Below are positions 42,494 through 51,720 of a stretch of DNA of 64,000 nucleotides, one piece after another. Under the pieces are notes generated by a model. The model was not told the DNA's origin. It ran no database searches and worked only from the letters and a program-made list of their open reading frames with translations. Origin of the DNA: Rhodococcus jostii RHA1 (GTDB taxonomy: Bacteria; Actinomycetota; Actinomycetes; Mycobacteriales; Mycobacteriaceae); NCBI RefSeq assembly GCF_000014565.1, contig NC_008268.1:3720001-3784000 (forward strand), written 5' to 3'. Position 1 is the first letter of the stretch, and the number at the start of each line of letters is the position of its first letter. The position numbers and the translations under genes are program-made.

Positions 42494-43689
42494 CGGTCTA
42501 CGACGGCAACGCCGCCGGGGGATCTGCCGGCCGCGAGCCCGACACCGACGGATCGCAGGAGTCGAATGGGCGGTCGGTGGGCAACCTGGAGTTGTTCTTC
42601 GACCTCACCTTCGTGTATGCGATGTCGCAGGTCACACACCTGATGCTCAGTGACATCTCCTGGCAGGGTTTCGGACGGGGTGTGCTCGCTCTGCTCGCCC
42701 TGTGGTGGGCGTGGGTGTGCTACGCCTGGCTGACCAACACATTCGAAACGGCGCGGGTGATGCACACGACTTTGATCATCGTCGCGATGGCGGCGATGCT
42801 CATCGCGGCGATCGCACTGCCGACCGCATTCACCACCGGGGCCCTCGTTTTCGGGCTCGCATTGCTCGCCGTCCGCGTCATCAACGTCGGTATGTTCCTC
42901 GCCTCGTCATCCCACGACGAGGATGGATTGGCGTCGGCGATCCGCCGACTGGCGCCGGGCCTGCTCGTCGGGCCGGCCTTGATCGTTGCCGCTGCTTTTG
43001 TGGCCTCCCCCTACCGTGAGTTGCTGTGGGTCGCGGCGGCGGCGGTCGACTTCGGCAGTCCCCTGATAGCGGGAATCAGCGGACTTCGAGTCGTACCTTC
43101 GTATTTCATCGAGCGCCACGGTTCGGTCATCATCATCGCGCTGGGCGAGACGATCATCGCGCTGGGGTCGGGGGCAACCGAAAACCTGCGCCGTCCCGGT
43201 GTCCTCGGCGCTGTGGTTCTCGGGGTGCTGATCTCAGCCACCCTGTGGTGGACCTACTTCGGCCTCACCGCCGGCGCCGAAAAACGTATGCAGCGAACAC
43301 TCGGTGTCGATCGGGCACGGTTGGCGCGCGACGCCTACAGCTACCTGCACCTGCCGCTCGTCGCGGGGATTGTCTTCTTCGCCCTCGGGGCTCGGGTTTC
43401 GGTGGAACACATCGACGAGCCGCTGGCGCCGCTGGCCGCCCTCGCCCTCACCGGTGGGGTGGCACTGTTCTACGCCGCCGAGGTGGCCTACCGTTGGCGT
43501 GACCACCATCAGCTCACCGTCGATCGGCTCCTCACCGCCGCCGCGGCCCTCCTAGTTTTTCCGGTAGCGATTTCCGTCCCCGCCGTCTTGTCGCTGACCG
43601 TTCTTACCGCGATCGGAGTCCTGCGACTCGCATGGGAACTGTGGCGGCGCCCGCAGATAGGCACCGGCATAGGGGGAGCCCTACGGTGA
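42490..43689 (+). CDS. ltrA: Low temperature requirement protein A (LtrA) family membrane protein
   Basis: This 399-residue membrane protein matches LtrA. It begins with the signature VGNLELFFDLTFVYAMSQVT near residue 32 and has about ten predicted helices, plus the conserved PSYFIERHGSVIIIALGETI near residue 205. The family was named from a cold-growth mutant of Listeria; its biochemical role is still unclear. It starts in an ATGA overlap with a small upstream frame. No downstream partner is seen. Confidence 0.9.
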   Translation: MTVYDGNAAGGSAGREPDTDGSQESNGRSVGNLELFFDLTFVYAMSQVTHLMLSDISWQGFGRGVLALLALWWAWVCYAWLTNTFETARVMHTTLIIVAMAAMLIAAIALPTAFTTGALVFGLALLAVRVINVGMFLASSSHDEDGLASAIRRLAPGLLVGPALIVAAAFVASPYRELLWVAAAAVDFGSPLIAGISGLRVVPSYFIERHGSVIIIALGETIIALGSGATENLRRPGVLGAVVLGVLISATLWWTYFGLTAGAEKRMQRTLGVDRARLARDAYSYLHLPLVAGIVFFALGARVSVEHIDEPLAPLAALALTGGVALFYAAEVAYRWRDHHQLTVDRLLTAAAALLVFPVAISVPAVLSLTVLTAIGVLRLAWELWRRPQIGTGIGGALR

Positions 43690-44198
43690 GAACGACTCCG
43701 CTGACGTATGCACCGTCTAGTTAAACTTCAGGGCGTTGCAGTGAGTGGGCGATTGACTTGCCCTGATGGGCACATGGCCGAACGTGACAACGACGAAACC
43801 GTACGCCATCGACGTCGCAGGTTTGGTCGATACGCCGCCGCGCTGATTTACGACGTCGCTGCGGCCGTCGAGATCCCGCCGACGACTTCGCCCCCGTCTG
43901 GTTGTCGTCCGCCCAAAGTAGTTGCGGCGTTGGGACGAACTGCCGCTACGGCTGGTCAGCTCCGCGTACCGGGCCACGTGGTGATCGGTTGAGCCGAACT
44001 CGTACCGAACGGCTGTCGGCCTCGACCTGTCGCCAACCCCCGTCGACCCGGGTCAACGGGCGCCCACCTGCCCTGCGCCAGTACGCTATTCGAACCATTG
44101 GCCATCGGGCCCACCAGGTCTCAGATCGCGTCGGCTGGCCTTCCCGGACGAGTCCCCGCAGGGTCCACCGCCCGACGGGAGGGCGGGAAGGTGACCGT
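43690..44198. other. Intergenic region between ltrA and the CoA-transferase gene
   Basis: This 509-base stretch lies between convergent genes. I see no gene I can support. A short hairpin near its right end may terminate the CoA-transferase transcript. Confidence 0.45.
44168..44186 (-). terminator. Small hairpin after the CoA-transferase gene
   Basis: CCGCCC (44168-44173) and GGGCGG (44181-44186) form a 6-bp GC stem with a 7-base loop, 13 bases past the stop of the leftward gene. It is short, so this is a weak candidate. Confidence 0.4.
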
Positions 44199-45749
44199 CT
44201 AGAGTCGCATCGAGCCGGACTCCAGGTACCGCTGGTGGAACGAGAACGCCTCCCCAAGCAGGTGCGGCGTCTGGCCGGCTCCCGCAGTGGCCGTCGCCCG
44301 CTCGACGTAGTCGGTGAGCAGCGGCCGGAATTCCGGATGCGCGCAGCGCTCGATGATGACCCGTGCCCGACGACGCGGCGACAACCCCCGCACGTCCGCA
44401 AGGCCCTGCTCGGTGACCAATACCTGGGTGTCGTGCTCGGTGTGGTCGACGTGCGGGGTCATCGGGACGATCGACGAGATCGCTCCGTTCTTCGCCGTGG
44501 ACGGGCTGAGGAACATCGACAGGTACCCGTTGCGCGCGAAGTCCCCGGATCCGCCGACGCCGTTCATGATCTTGGTGCCCATCACGTGGGTCGAATTGAC
44601 GTTCCCGTAGATGTCGGCCTCCAGCATCCCGTTCATCGCGATGATTCCCAATCGGCGGACCACCTCGGGGTGGTTGCTGATTTCCTGCGGACGGAGCCGG
44701 ATGTGCTGCCGGTAGAAGTCGATGTTGGAGGTCAACTCCTCGATCCCGGCCTCCGAGAGTGCCAGCGCGGTAGCCGACGCGAACCGGACGGTGCCGTGCT
44801 TGATCAAGTGCAGCATCCCGTCCTGGATAACCTCGGAATAGCAGGTCAAACCCCGATACGGGCCGCGATCGAGTCCCCCGAGGACGGCATTGGCCACGTT
44901 TCCGACGCCCGCCTGCAGTGGCAGCAGGGTGTTCTCCGGGAGTCGGCCACGCCTCACCTCGTGGTCGAAGAAGTCCAGCACGTGGGCCGCGATCGCCTCA
45001 CTGACCGCATCCGGAGCGGTAAGCGCGCTCGCACTGTCGGGGGCGTTCGTCTCCACCACCGCAACAACCTTGGCCGGGTCCACCCGGTAATGCGGTTGCC
45101 CGATGCGGTCCTCGACGCCGGTGAGTTCGATCGGTCGGCGGTGCGGGGGCAGAGCTGTGCCGTAGTAGATGTCATGGATACCATCCATGGCGTCCGGGAC
45201 CCACGAGTTGACCTCGAGAATGACTTTTTCCGCGACGTCGAGCCAGGTCTTGTTGTTTCCGACCGACGCGGAGGGGATCAGCTCACCGGTCTCGGTGATG
45301 CCGGAAACCTCGACGACCGCGACGTTCACCACACCGTAGTAGCCCTCCCACACCTGCTGGGCCACGTGCGAGAGGTGGATGTCGACGTAATCCATGCGCC
45401 CCTGGTTGATCTTCTGCCGTGCCGTGGATTCCGCCTGGTAGGGCATCCGCAGGGCGATTCCGTCGATCTCGGCGAGCATCCTCTCGGTCTCCGTCGACAC
45501 GGACGCCCCGGTCAGCAGGTCGATGGTGAAATTCGCGCCAGCCGCCCGGGCGGCGTGAATCCGGTCAGCCAAGGCCGGGATGACCGCCTTGGGTGTCCCG
45601 GCACTGGCGAAACCGCTGACAGCGACGGTGTCACCCGGACCGATGGCCTTCACCGCTTCCTCCGCCGACGTCACCTTCTGCTGGAAGGCCGAGTGACGAA
45701 TCCGGCTCGACTGCACCGGGGACGCGGAATCACTGATCTGGAGGCTCAC
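44199..45749 (-). CDS. Acetyl-CoA hydrolase / succinyl-CoA:acetate CoA-transferase family
   Basis: This 516-residue enzyme is a class I CoA-transferase of the Cat1/AarC/Ach1 family. Motifs include GDTVAVSGFASAGTPKAVIP near residue 40, LLPLQAGVGNVANAVLGGL near residue 270 and YSEVIQDGMLHLI near residue 293, whose Glu is the probable CoA-accepting residue. The HEPI-like C-terminus reads LSPRRRARVIIERCAHPEFR. It moves CoA between succinate or another acid and acetate, or hydrolyses acetyl-CoA slowly, helping acetate use. GTG 45749 (SLQISDS) is used; a GTG at 45809 would add 20 residues without similarity. It is a single-gene unit. Confidence 0.88.
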   Translation of the reverse strand: MSLQISDSASPVQSSRIRHSAFQQKVTSAEEAVKAIGPGDTVAVSGFASAGTPKAVIPALADRIHAARAAGANFTIDLLTGASVSTETERMLAEIDGIALRMPYQAESTARQKINQGRMDYVDIHLSHVAQQVWEGYYGVVNVAVVEVSGITETGELIPSASVGNNKTWLDVAEKVILEVNSWVPDAMDGIHDIYYGTALPPHRRPIELTGVEDRIGQPHYRVDPAKVVAVVETNAPDSASALTAPDAVSEAIAAHVLDFFDHEVRRGRLPENTLLPLQAGVGNVANAVLGGLDRGPYRGLTCYSEVIQDGMLHLIKHGTVRFASATALALSEAGIEELTSNIDFYRQHIRLRPQEISNHPEVVRRLGIIAMNGMLEADIYGNVNSTHVMGTKIMNGVGGSGDFARNGYLSMFLSPSTAKNGAISSIVPMTPHVDHTEHDTQVLVTEQGLADVRGLSPRRRARVIIERCAHPEFRPLLTDYVERATATAGAGQTPHLLGEAFSFHQRYLESGSMRL

Positions 45750-46529
45750 GGCGGCCAGTGTAGGAGTGGGCCACGTGACGCGACCACCCCGACAGATCGT
45801 GATGTTCACCGGATCACCCCGGTGTTCGCCACTGCCCGCCGTCCTCGACCGTTCGTCGCGGCGGACCCGCCGCTCGCAGGCTCCGCGAGGTCGCCCACCG
45901 AATCACGCCCGAATGCGCGTCGAATCGTGATCCTGCTCACTGCCCGAGCGCTTCCGTGAGAGGGCCCGGCGATCATGACGCCGACAGTTCTCGATTCCTG
46001 GCCGCCCCACAGCGGTCCGTCACCGGGGTCACCCTCCAACTCGACGTCCGCACCGACCGGCGTGTCCGCCGAGTCGGAACCGTCCCGAAATACGCGCCGC
46101 GACGCGAGGCCGCCAGCATGCACTCGGCAAGGATCCGATGACCGAATATCCTTCCATGTGATGCTGGATTCAGGGGCCGGGACGGGGTAAGCGGATCGGC
46201 GAACGGGGTGCAGGCGGGAGCCTCGGTCTGGTGAACTACCGAGTGACTGCACGTAGCCGTCTGGCGATAGCTCGAGTTGGTTCCGGCGTTGGCGCTCTAT
46301 GGCGCCGTCCTGGGAATGCTCGCGTCGTGGCGTGGAGGTGGGTCGGACGCCGACATTCGGGCCGCCGGGCCCGATACCGGCGATTGCCAGATTTTCGGCC
46401 GGGCCACCGTCCCCACCCTGGGTACTGCTGTAGTGGTCGGTCGCACCAGTCGGCGGCCTCCTCGGCGCAGCCGTCGGGGGTGGTCATGACCACGTACCAC
46501 TGGCGACGACGGCGTGCGATGCCGGTTAG
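45750..46529. other. 780-base region without a supported gene
   Basis: No intact gene is supported here. A frame near 45970-46090 has a short FLAAPQRSVTGVTLQLDV segment that recalls the end of a short-chain dehydrogenase, but this is too short to call. A hydrophobic frame opens at TTG 46277 (VPALALYGAVLGMLASW). The region reads as decayed DNA. Confidence 0.45.
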
Positions 46530-46562
46530 GTGACCGGTTCGACGGGTGTCGGTGAAGGATCG

Positions 46563-46781
46563 ATGACCTGCTTTGAGGGACCATCCGCGCCGGATCGGTC
46601 GATCAGCCCCGGCACACCGGCCAGCATAAAGACCCCACCGACTCCCGCTCTTGTCGACGATGCCTCGGCGGACCCGGTGGACCTGTCAACCGGACACGGA
46701 CAGCGCGGCGGCGCCGTGATCGACTCGCACCCACTGCCTGGGAGTTTGGGGGCAGACCGGGCGGGTACGCGAAGACGGTGA
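46563..46781 (+). CDS. Small ORF coupled to the following membrane protein
   Basis: This 72-residue frame (ATG 46563, or GTG 46530) is Pro/Asp/Ser-rich and probably unstructured. It ends in a GTGA overlap with the membrane protein gene at 46778, an arrangement that suggests translational coupling. No homologue is recognised and the ribosome site is weak. It could be an accessory gene or simply a chance frame. Confidence 0.35.
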   Translation: MTCFEGPSAPDRSISPGTPASIKTPPTPALVDDASADPVDLSTGHGQRGGAVIDSHPLPGSLGADRAGTRRR

Positions 46782-47875
46782 AGGCGAACGAACACCTCCA
46801 GGGAGGGCAATCCGGTGCCGCGGGTGAGCAGGCCTCAGTGCTGTTCATCGCGGATCCGGGCAAACCTGCGGCTCTCGCCGAACGCGTCGCGGAGCACCTG
46901 CCGCAACGCATGCGAAGCCGTGACCGCCTCGAGCGCCGGTGGACTACATGCGTGCGCAGCAAGCCGTACCTCTCAGACGAGCAAGCGGATTTCGCAGACG
47001 TGATCGACGCGGTCGATCCATCCTCCGAAGGCGAGGACATCGTCGTGTACCTCACCGACCTACCACGCCGCGAAGACACCCTGCCGGTGGTGGCCGACGT
47101 CAGCGCCGACCACCTCTTCGCGCTCATCTCCGTCGCCGCGGTGGGCGGCGTCCACATCGAGCGCCGCATCCGCACCGTCACCGAACTCGCGATCGCCCAC
47201 ATCCTCGGGGAACCGGAACTCATGCCCCCCGGCGCGGCACGACGCTTCCCGTGTGTGCAGATCGAGAACGGCATCCGGTACTTCGCGCCCTCGGGACTGC
47301 GGCGACTGCGACTGCTGTCGGGGATGGTGCGGGCGAACCGGCCGTGGCGGCTGGTCACCGGACTGTCGAAGGTGCTCGTCGGCGCGTTCGCCACGGGTGC
47401 GATCGCACTGGCCACCAACACGATCTGGTTGTTCGCCGACACGATGGGCCCATGGCGTATGAGTGCGGCGACGATCCTGTCGATCGTGGCGATGATTCTC
47501 TGGCTGATCCTCGATCACGAACTGTGGGAGCGGCCGAAGTCGCCGGAGGAGCGCGATCGATCTGTGTTGTACAACACCGCGACCGTCGCCACCCTGGTCA
47601 TCGGTGTGATCGTCCTCCACGTGGCCCTGTTCTGCCTGCTCCTGTTCACCGCGTGTCTCACTCTTCCCCCGGAACTGCTGTCCCGCATTCTCGGGCACGG
47701 GGTGAACTTCTCCGACTACCTCACGCTCACCTGGTTGCTGGCGTCCATCGCCACCATCGGTGGGGCGCTCGGGTCGGGTCTCGAGGACGACGCCGCCGTC
47801 AAGGAGGCGGCGTACGGGGTCCGGCAGCGCCAGCGCATCGAGGAGACCCAGAGTCGAACGAACGAGGCGGAATGA
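46778..47875 (+). CDS. Hypothetical membrane protein, 365 aa
   Basis: This protein has a soluble N-terminal domain of about 190 residues and four predicted helices at roughly 205-225, 232-250, 270-295 and 312-335. A charged C-terminal tail (QRQRIEETQSRTNEAE) follows. The soluble part has alternating strand and helix character (DIVVYLTDLPRRED, DHLFALISVAAVGGVHIERR). I cannot assign a family. Start GTG 46778 is in an overlap with a small upstream frame; coding composition is strong from there on. Confidence 0.72.
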   Translation: MKANEHLQGGQSGAAGEQASVLFIADPGKPAALAERVAEHLPQRMRSRDRLERRWTTCVRSKPYLSDEQADFADVIDAVDPSSEGEDIVVYLTDLPRREDTLPVVADVSADHLFALISVAAVGGVHIERRIRTVTELAIAHILGEPELMPPGAARRFPCVQIENGIRYFAPSGLRRLRLLSGMVRANRPWRLVTGLSKVLVGAFATGAIALATNTIWLFADTMGPWRMSAATILSIVAMILWLILDHELWERPKSPEERDRSVLYNTATVATLVIGVIVLHVALFCLLLFTACLTLPPELLSRILGHGVNFSDYLTLTWLLASIATIGGALGSGLEDDAAVKEAAYGVRQRQRIEETQSRTNEAE

Positions 47876-47885
47876 ATGATCGCCC

Positions 47886-48097
47886 GGGAAGGGGGTCCAG
47901 GACGGCTTCGACTTCGTCGCTACCGACGCATGGTATGTCGGCGAGGAACCGTATCGCCGCCCCCAAAGGGCCTAGCCCGGCGCGTACACCACGTCGCTGA
48001 CGATCACCCTCGACGACGACCCTGACCACAAGGCTCACCGGATTCCACCCGGGGATTCGCCTGAGGACTACATCCGCCAGCTTCCCGGCGACAATTA
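47886..48097 (+). pseudogene. Degenerate remnant of an unidentified gene
   Basis: Two frames carry coding-like segments in order: VQDGFDFVATDAWYVGEEPY (about 47901-47960) and, in another frame after a TAG at 47973, TTSLTITLDDDPDHKAHRI followed by PPGDSPEDYIRQLPGDN ending at TAA 48097. Neither has a usable start. They look like a frameshifted small gene. No family is recognised. Confidence 0.45.
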
Positions 48098-48098
48098 A

Positions 48099-48130
48099 CC
48101 GATCCCGATCCCGATCCCGATCCCGATCCC
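48099..48130 (+). repeat. CCGATC hexamer array
   Basis: CCGATC is repeated five times in a row with a trailing CCCC, directly after the stop of the decayed frame. It is a short tandem repeat of the kind made by slippage. Confidence 0.85.
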
Positions 48131-48230
48131 CTACATGCACGGTCTGTGACCCGGGACGGGTATCACGATCGCCTCGAAACACAGCGCCACGAGATCCTTG
48201 GGCGGCCCGGGCCGATCCGAGGTTGGGTAC

Positions 48231-48794
48231 TCAGCGCCTGGTCTCGTACCTGGTCAGGACCACGCCGTCAGGGAACGTCCCGGTCTCCACCAGGGTCAGG
48301 TTCACCCAGTTGTCCAGGGCCGCAAAGAACGGGGTGCCGCCACCTACCAAGACCGGATGGGTGACGATCGCGTACTCGTCGATCAGCCCTTCGCGCACGG
48401 CCACTGCGGCGAGTGTGGCGCCGCCGATGTCCATGGGGCCGCCGTCCTCGGCCTTGAGCCGGGTGATCTCGGTGACCGCGTCGCCTGTGACCAGGCGGGT
48501 GTTCCAGTCGACCGTGCTGGTCGTCGAGGAGAACACCACCTTCGGCATGTCCCGCCAGCGGCGGGCGAACTCGATCTCCGCCGGTGTGGCACCCGGCTGC
48601 TGGTCGGCGGTCGGCCAGTGGGAACTCATCGTCTCCCACAGTTTGCGCCCGTACAGCGCCGTGCCTGTCGCCCCCACCCGGTCGGACCACCATTGGAACA
48701 GCTCGTCGCTCGGCACACTCCAGCCGAGGTCGTCGCCGGACGCGGCGATATAACCGTCCAGGCTCACGTTCATGGCGAAGGTCAGTTTCCGCAT
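48231..48794 (-). CDS. Dihydrofolate-reductase-like (RibD C-terminal) family protein
   Basis: This 187-residue protein has the RibD_C/DHFR fold. It starts MRKLTFAMNVSLDGYIAASG and contains LYGRKLWETM, PKVVFSSTTSTVDWNTRLV and the DIGGATLAAVAVREGLIDEY segment that binds NADPH. YyaP/YwjB-type members are widespread and their substrates are unknown; true folate reduction is not implied. ATG 48794 is used because the ATG at 48839 adds a tail of unconserved residues. Confidence 0.85.
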   Translation of the reverse strand: MRKLTFAMNVSLDGYIAASGDDLGWSVPSDELFQWWSDRVGATGTALYGRKLWETMSSHWPTADQQPGATPAEIEFARRWRDMPKVVFSSTTSTVDWNTRLVTGDAVTEITRLKAEDGGPMDIGGATLAAVAVREGLIDEYAIVTHPVLVGGGTPFFAALDNWVNLTLVETGTFPDGVVLTRYETRR

Positions 48795-48888
48795 GGTGTC
48801 AGCCTCCCGCGAGTCGGTATTCGGTGTACAGACCAGCACGGCGCGGAAAAATCATCGGTCAGGCCGACCACCCTGCCGCGACGGCCGT

Positions 48889-49533
48889 CTACACCGGGCG
48901 TCGGGCTCCTTCGTGGGCGGTGAGGAGCAGGCGATCGAACTGGGTGCGCAGACCCGCTCCGGTCTCACACTGACTGAACCCGGCGACGATCCGTTCCGCG
49001 AGAATACGTAGCCGGGTGTTGGTCTCCTGCGACCGCCAGACGAGGACATCGAACGCCCGGTCGGCGGGAATGCCATAGACCAGCATCAACGCACCCTTGG
49101 CCTGCTCGATCACCGCCCGCGATTGCTCGAGCTCGGCGACCGCCTCGTCGACCGACTCGTTCACCTCGTCGCGGTAGGAGTCGGTGAGGTCGATGTAGAA
49201 CCCGGTCGTCCCGATCACCGCACCGGTGTCGTCGCACAGGCGGTCCCCGACGACGACGACCTGGTGGATCTCGCCGGCGGTGTCGAGGATGCGGTGTCTG
49301 CTGCTGAACGGTTCGGCGGCGCTGATCATCCGGTCCAGGACCCGCGCCACGTGCGGGTGGTCCTCGGGGTGCTTGTGGGAGAGCAGCAGTTTCGTGGTCG
49401 GTGTGACCTCACCGGGCTGGTAGCCGTGCATCCGGGCGACGGCATCGGACCATTCCCACCGCTGCCCGTCCAGGAAAAAGCGGAAGCTGCCCACCCGCTG
49501 CGGATCCCCATCGAACACCTGCTCTGAGTTCAC
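48889..49533 (-). CDS. PAS-ANTAR domain RNA-binding antiterminator regulator
   Basis: This 214-residue protein has a PAS_3-type sensor domain (residues about 18-120, WSDAVARMHGYQPGEVTP, PFSSRHRILDTAGEIHQVVV). A C-terminal ANTAR domain follows (about 135-195, SRAVIEQAKGALMLVYGIPA, AFDVLVWRSQETNTRLRILA). PAS-ANTAR proteins are common in mycobacteria and rhodococci and are thought to bind paired hairpins in mRNA to prevent termination in response to redox or other signals. Its RNA target is unknown. It is a single gene on this strand. Confidence 0.9.
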   Translation of the reverse strand: MNSEQVFDGDPQRVGSFRFFLDGQRWEWSDAVARMHGYQPGEVTPTTKLLLSHKHPEDHPHVARVLDRMISAAEPFSSRHRILDTAGEIHQVVVVGDRLCDDTGAVIGTTGFYIDLTDSYRDEVNESVDEAVAELEQSRAVIEQAKGALMLVYGIPADRAFDVLVWRSQETNTRLRILAERIVAGFSQCETGAGLRTQFDRLLLTAHEGARRPV

Positions 49534-49607
49534 GTCCTAATTTCTAGCGCATCGCGGTAGCCGCAGAGTTGCCCACCTCGCGGCCGCCGGTGCGGCGCAG
49601 CGGCGGC

Positions 49608-49691
49608 ATGAGCACCGCGGAGATCAAAGCGAGGATCGAAGCCATGTACGCCGACGACCGCCGACCGGTCCACCAGATAGGTCCGCGCTGA
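49608..49691 (+). CDS. Candidate small ORF, 27 aa
   Basis: MSTAEIKARIEAMYADDRRP plus seven further residues is a short amphipathic helix with coding-like codons. GTG 49590 is an alternative in-frame start. It is followed 16 bases later by a second short frame. Too short to be certain; it might be a leader or a small stress peptide. Confidence 0.3.
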   Translation: MSTAEIKARIEAMYADDRRPVHQIGPR

Positions 49692-49707
49692 CACAACAGG
49701 GGACAAG

Positions 49708-49800
49708 ATGAATGTGCTGCTTCTGCTGGGTTTGCTGATCACCGCGTTCGCTGCCGTGCCGGCTATGCAGACCGACGAGCAGTCCCGCTCTCGGCACTGA
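49708..49800 (+). CDS. Candidate small hydrophobic protein, 30 aa
   Basis: The frame starts at ATG 49708 with AGGGGA just upstream and encodes a membrane helix (NVLLLLGLLITAFAAVPAM) with a short polar tail. Single-helix proteins of this kind are often missed. No homologue is recognised. Confidence 0.4.
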   Translation: MNVLLLLGLLITAFAAVPAMQTDEQSRSRH

Positions 49801-49936
49801 TCGTGGATGGGGTTCGGTTTCCGAAGCTGTCGGCAGACGGTGGCGCAGATCGCCGGGGCGCTCGAGCCAGTGCGAGAGCGACGTCCGCAGTGCCGCCATC
49901 GTCGAGACAGAACTGTCCGGACCTGGTCCGACGGTG

Positions 49937-50446
49937 TCAGTGATGTCCGCGTTCGCCGGTGGCCCGTGCCTGGGGTGAGCTCTCCCGCCGGCGCGGACGC
50001 TGCCCGGCCTGACGTCGTGGGTGATCGGTTCGGGTGGTCTCCGATGCCGGGCTCGCCGGCTGGTCTGGGTCGGCTCCGAGGTGGGTGGCGTCTGGGTCGG
50101 TCTCGGTGGCGGGGGTTTGTTCGGCGCGGAGCTGGGCGTTGTCTGCGGCCAGGCGCCGGTTGTCGCGTTCGAGTTCGCCGGTGCGGTGTTCGAGGTCGAG
50201 GACGCGGCCGATGCCGACGAGGTTGACTCCGGAATCGATGAGTTCGGCGACGCGTTCGAGCCGGGCCAGGTCGTGGTCGCTGTACCGGCGGGTGCCCCCG
50301 CCGGTACGGAGGGGAGTGATCAGCCCGTACTCCTCGTACAGGCGCAGCGCTGCGATCCCGAACCCGGACAGCTCGGCGGCCACCGAGATGCTGTAAACGC
50401 CACGTACCGAGGGCAAGTCGGCATCACGCCCGGATTCTGCGGCCAT
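49937..50446 (-). CDS. MerR family regulator (HspR-like)
   Basis: This 169-residue protein has a MerR-type N-terminal DNA-binding domain (residues about 17-85, [40 protein letters not shown]). A short coiled coil follows ([20 protein letters not shown]) and then an unstructured basic tail. This is the arrangement of HspR-type repressors, which control chaperone genes. It is divergent from an Hsp20 gene 125 bases away, with a GATGCT-N13-AGCATC repeat between them. A frameshifted paralogue lies at 52240-52498. Confidence 0.87.
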   Translation of the reverse strand: MAAESGRDADLPSVRGVYSISVAAELSGFGIAALRLYEEYGLITPLRTGGGTRRYSDHDLARLERVAELIDSGVNLVGIGRVLDLEHRTGELERDNRRLAADNAQLRAEQTPATETDPDATHLGADPDQPASPASETTRTDHPRRQAGQRPRRRESSPQARATGERGHH

Positions 50447-50498
50447 GTCGCTCCGATCGGGAATTTTCTCGCGCAGGCCCTTGTCATTGCCTACTGAA

Positions 50499-50523
50499 GA
50501 TGCTATACCAAATCTACAGCATC
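50499..50523. promoter_or_regulatory. Inverted repeat GATGCT-N13-AGCATC
   Basis: This site sits 49 bases ahead of the Hsp20 start and 53 bases ahead of the divergent MerR start. It has dyad symmetry suited to a MerR dimer and is probably the operator of both genes. The sequence CTGCTGGAG that follows recurs in part upstream of the MerR remnant near 52535-52545. Confidence 0.6.
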
Positions 50524-50571
50524 TGCTGGAGTTTACCTGATGGAATGAGATGGTTTCAGGAGGTGGACACG

Positions 50572-50994
50572 ATGTTGATGCGGACGGATCCGTTCCGTGA
50601 TCTCGACCGTCTGACGCAACAGATCCTCGGTACCGCGGCTCGTCCGGCGGTGATGCCGATGGACGCCTGGCGCGAAGAGGACCGGTTCGTGGTGGAGTTC
50701 GACCTACCCGGTGTGAATGCCGACTCGCTGGATCTGGACGTCGACAAGAACACGCTGACGGTGCGCGCCGAACGGCCCGCGCTGGACGAGAACCGAGAGA
50801 TGGTTGCGGCCGAGCGGCCGCGCGGGGTGTTCAGCCGGCAGTTGTTCCTGGGTGAGAATCTCGATGCGGACAGGATCGAGGCGAACTACGACGCCGGGGT
50901 GCTGCGGTTGACGATCCCGGTCGCGGAGAAGGCCAAGCCCCGCAAGATCGAGATCAGCAGTGGGCATTCCGAGAGGAAGGCCGTCAGCGCCTGA
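50572..50994 (+). CDS. hsp20: Hsp20 small heat-shock protein
   Basis: This 140-residue protein is an alpha-crystallin-type small heat-shock protein. It starts [20 protein letters not shown], has the domain core (residues about 33-120, [20 protein letters not shown]) and the [20 protein letters not shown] end with the conserved GVLxLxIP motif. It holds unfolding proteins in soluble form without ATP. AGGAGG lies 8 bases ahead of ATG 50572; the ATG at 50500 would include part of the promoter. A MerR regulator is divergent and probably represses it. Confidence 0.95.
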   Translation: MLMRTDPFRDLDRLTQQILGTAARPAVMPMDAWREEDRFVVEFDLPGVNADSLDLDVDKNTLTVRAERPALDENREMVAAERPRGVFSRQLFLGENLDADRIEANYDAGVLRLTIPVAEKAKPRKIEISSGHSERKAVSA

Positions 50995-51030
50995 CCGCGG
51001 CGACAAGGTTCGGGAGGGGGTGAGCAGAAG

Positions 51031-51375
51031 ATGACATTGGCGAACATGGTTGCAGAGGCGGACGCCACCGAGATTGGGGAGCGTACCGAACGCGAGGTGG
51101 TGTGGCCGTGGCACGAACTCGAATATGCACTGCTCGTGGCCGATTCGGACCGACTCCTCGCCGACGCGCTCACGCCGCAGGCCGTGGTCCTGCTCCACCA
51201 GGTGGCCACCGCACCGGCCGCTCCGCCGCGGCCATCCCCTCTCGCTTCGGTGTCGTGGACGGTGTCGATCCCACCGGTCCCCGAGATCCGGGCCACGCAG
51301 CGCTCACCACCGAGGCCGGAGAAAGACCGACCGCAACGATGCGCTCTCACCGATGAACAGTCGCGAAAGGGGTGA
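51031..51375 (+). CDS. Hypothetical protein downstream of Hsp20
   Basis: This 114-residue frame starts at ATG 51031, 36 bases after the hsp20 stop, with a G-rich ribosome site (GGGAGGGGG). The first 60 residues look coding (WPWHELEYALLVADSDRLLA); the rest is Pro/Ser/Arg-rich. It may be co-transcribed with hsp20. No family is recognised and the distal half may be non-coding. Confidence 0.45.
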   Translation: MTLANMVAEADATEIGERTEREVVWPWHELEYALLVADSDRLLADALTPQAVVLLHQVATAPAAPPRPSPLASVSWTVSIPPVPEIRATQRSPPRPEKDRPQRCALTDEQSRKG

Positions 51376-51720
51376 TCAACCACACGAGAGCACGTGTCAG
51401 GGTTCGCCGTTGCCGCCTTCCTTCACCTGTCATCTCCTTCCCACGCGGCGCGGCGATCCCGGGCAACCCGCCCGGCCGCCGACCACCCGATGAGAACTGC
51501 GCAGACCACGAATCCGATGATCGTCATGGTCGGATCGAGGCGCACCGCCATTGACTGGCATCCGGAAATCTGTCGGCCGTCTCGGGCGGGCAGTGCCCAC
51601 CCACATCGTCACAAGCCGGGCGGGCCCTTCGTGCGGGTCGGGCCCGTCCCACCCTGGTGGTTCCGGCACCCCGAGCCCGATACCACCTCCTCGTCCGCAC
51701 CGCACGAAAGGGAAGCGGTG
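51376..51720. other. Region upstream of the J-domain gene
   Basis: A frame runs through from GTG 51394 into the J-domain protein, but its translation is Pro/Arg/His-rich and lacks similarity to J-proteins. I read it as untranslated DNA carrying the promoter. AAGGGAAG at 51708-51715 is the ribosome site for ATG 51721. Confidence 0.45.

Larger units (their letters stand above)
47876..48230. other. Region without intact gene
   Basis: It contains the decayed frame ending at 48097, the CCGATC array and about 100 further bases with no recognisable content before the convergent reductase gene. Confidence 0.5.
49534..49936. other. Intergenic region with two short candidate ORFs
   Basis: This 403-base region between the PAS-ANTAR gene (start) and the MerR gene (stop) holds two short rightward frames described separately. 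No other features are seen. Confidence 0.5.

Noticed and set aside
43708..43992. 94-residue frame in the ltrA-CoA transferase gap.
   Set aside because: It has irregular third-position GC, no ribosome site and no recognisable motif.
45956..46141. Possible short-chain dehydrogenase tail.
   Set aside because: Only a dozen residues (SVTGVTLQLDV) resemble the family end; no further domain part or catalytic motif is present.
46277..46489. Hydrophobic 70-residue frame starting at TTG.
   Set aside because: Only the first 20 residues are membrane-like; the rest is Arg-rich low complexity and there is no ribosome site.
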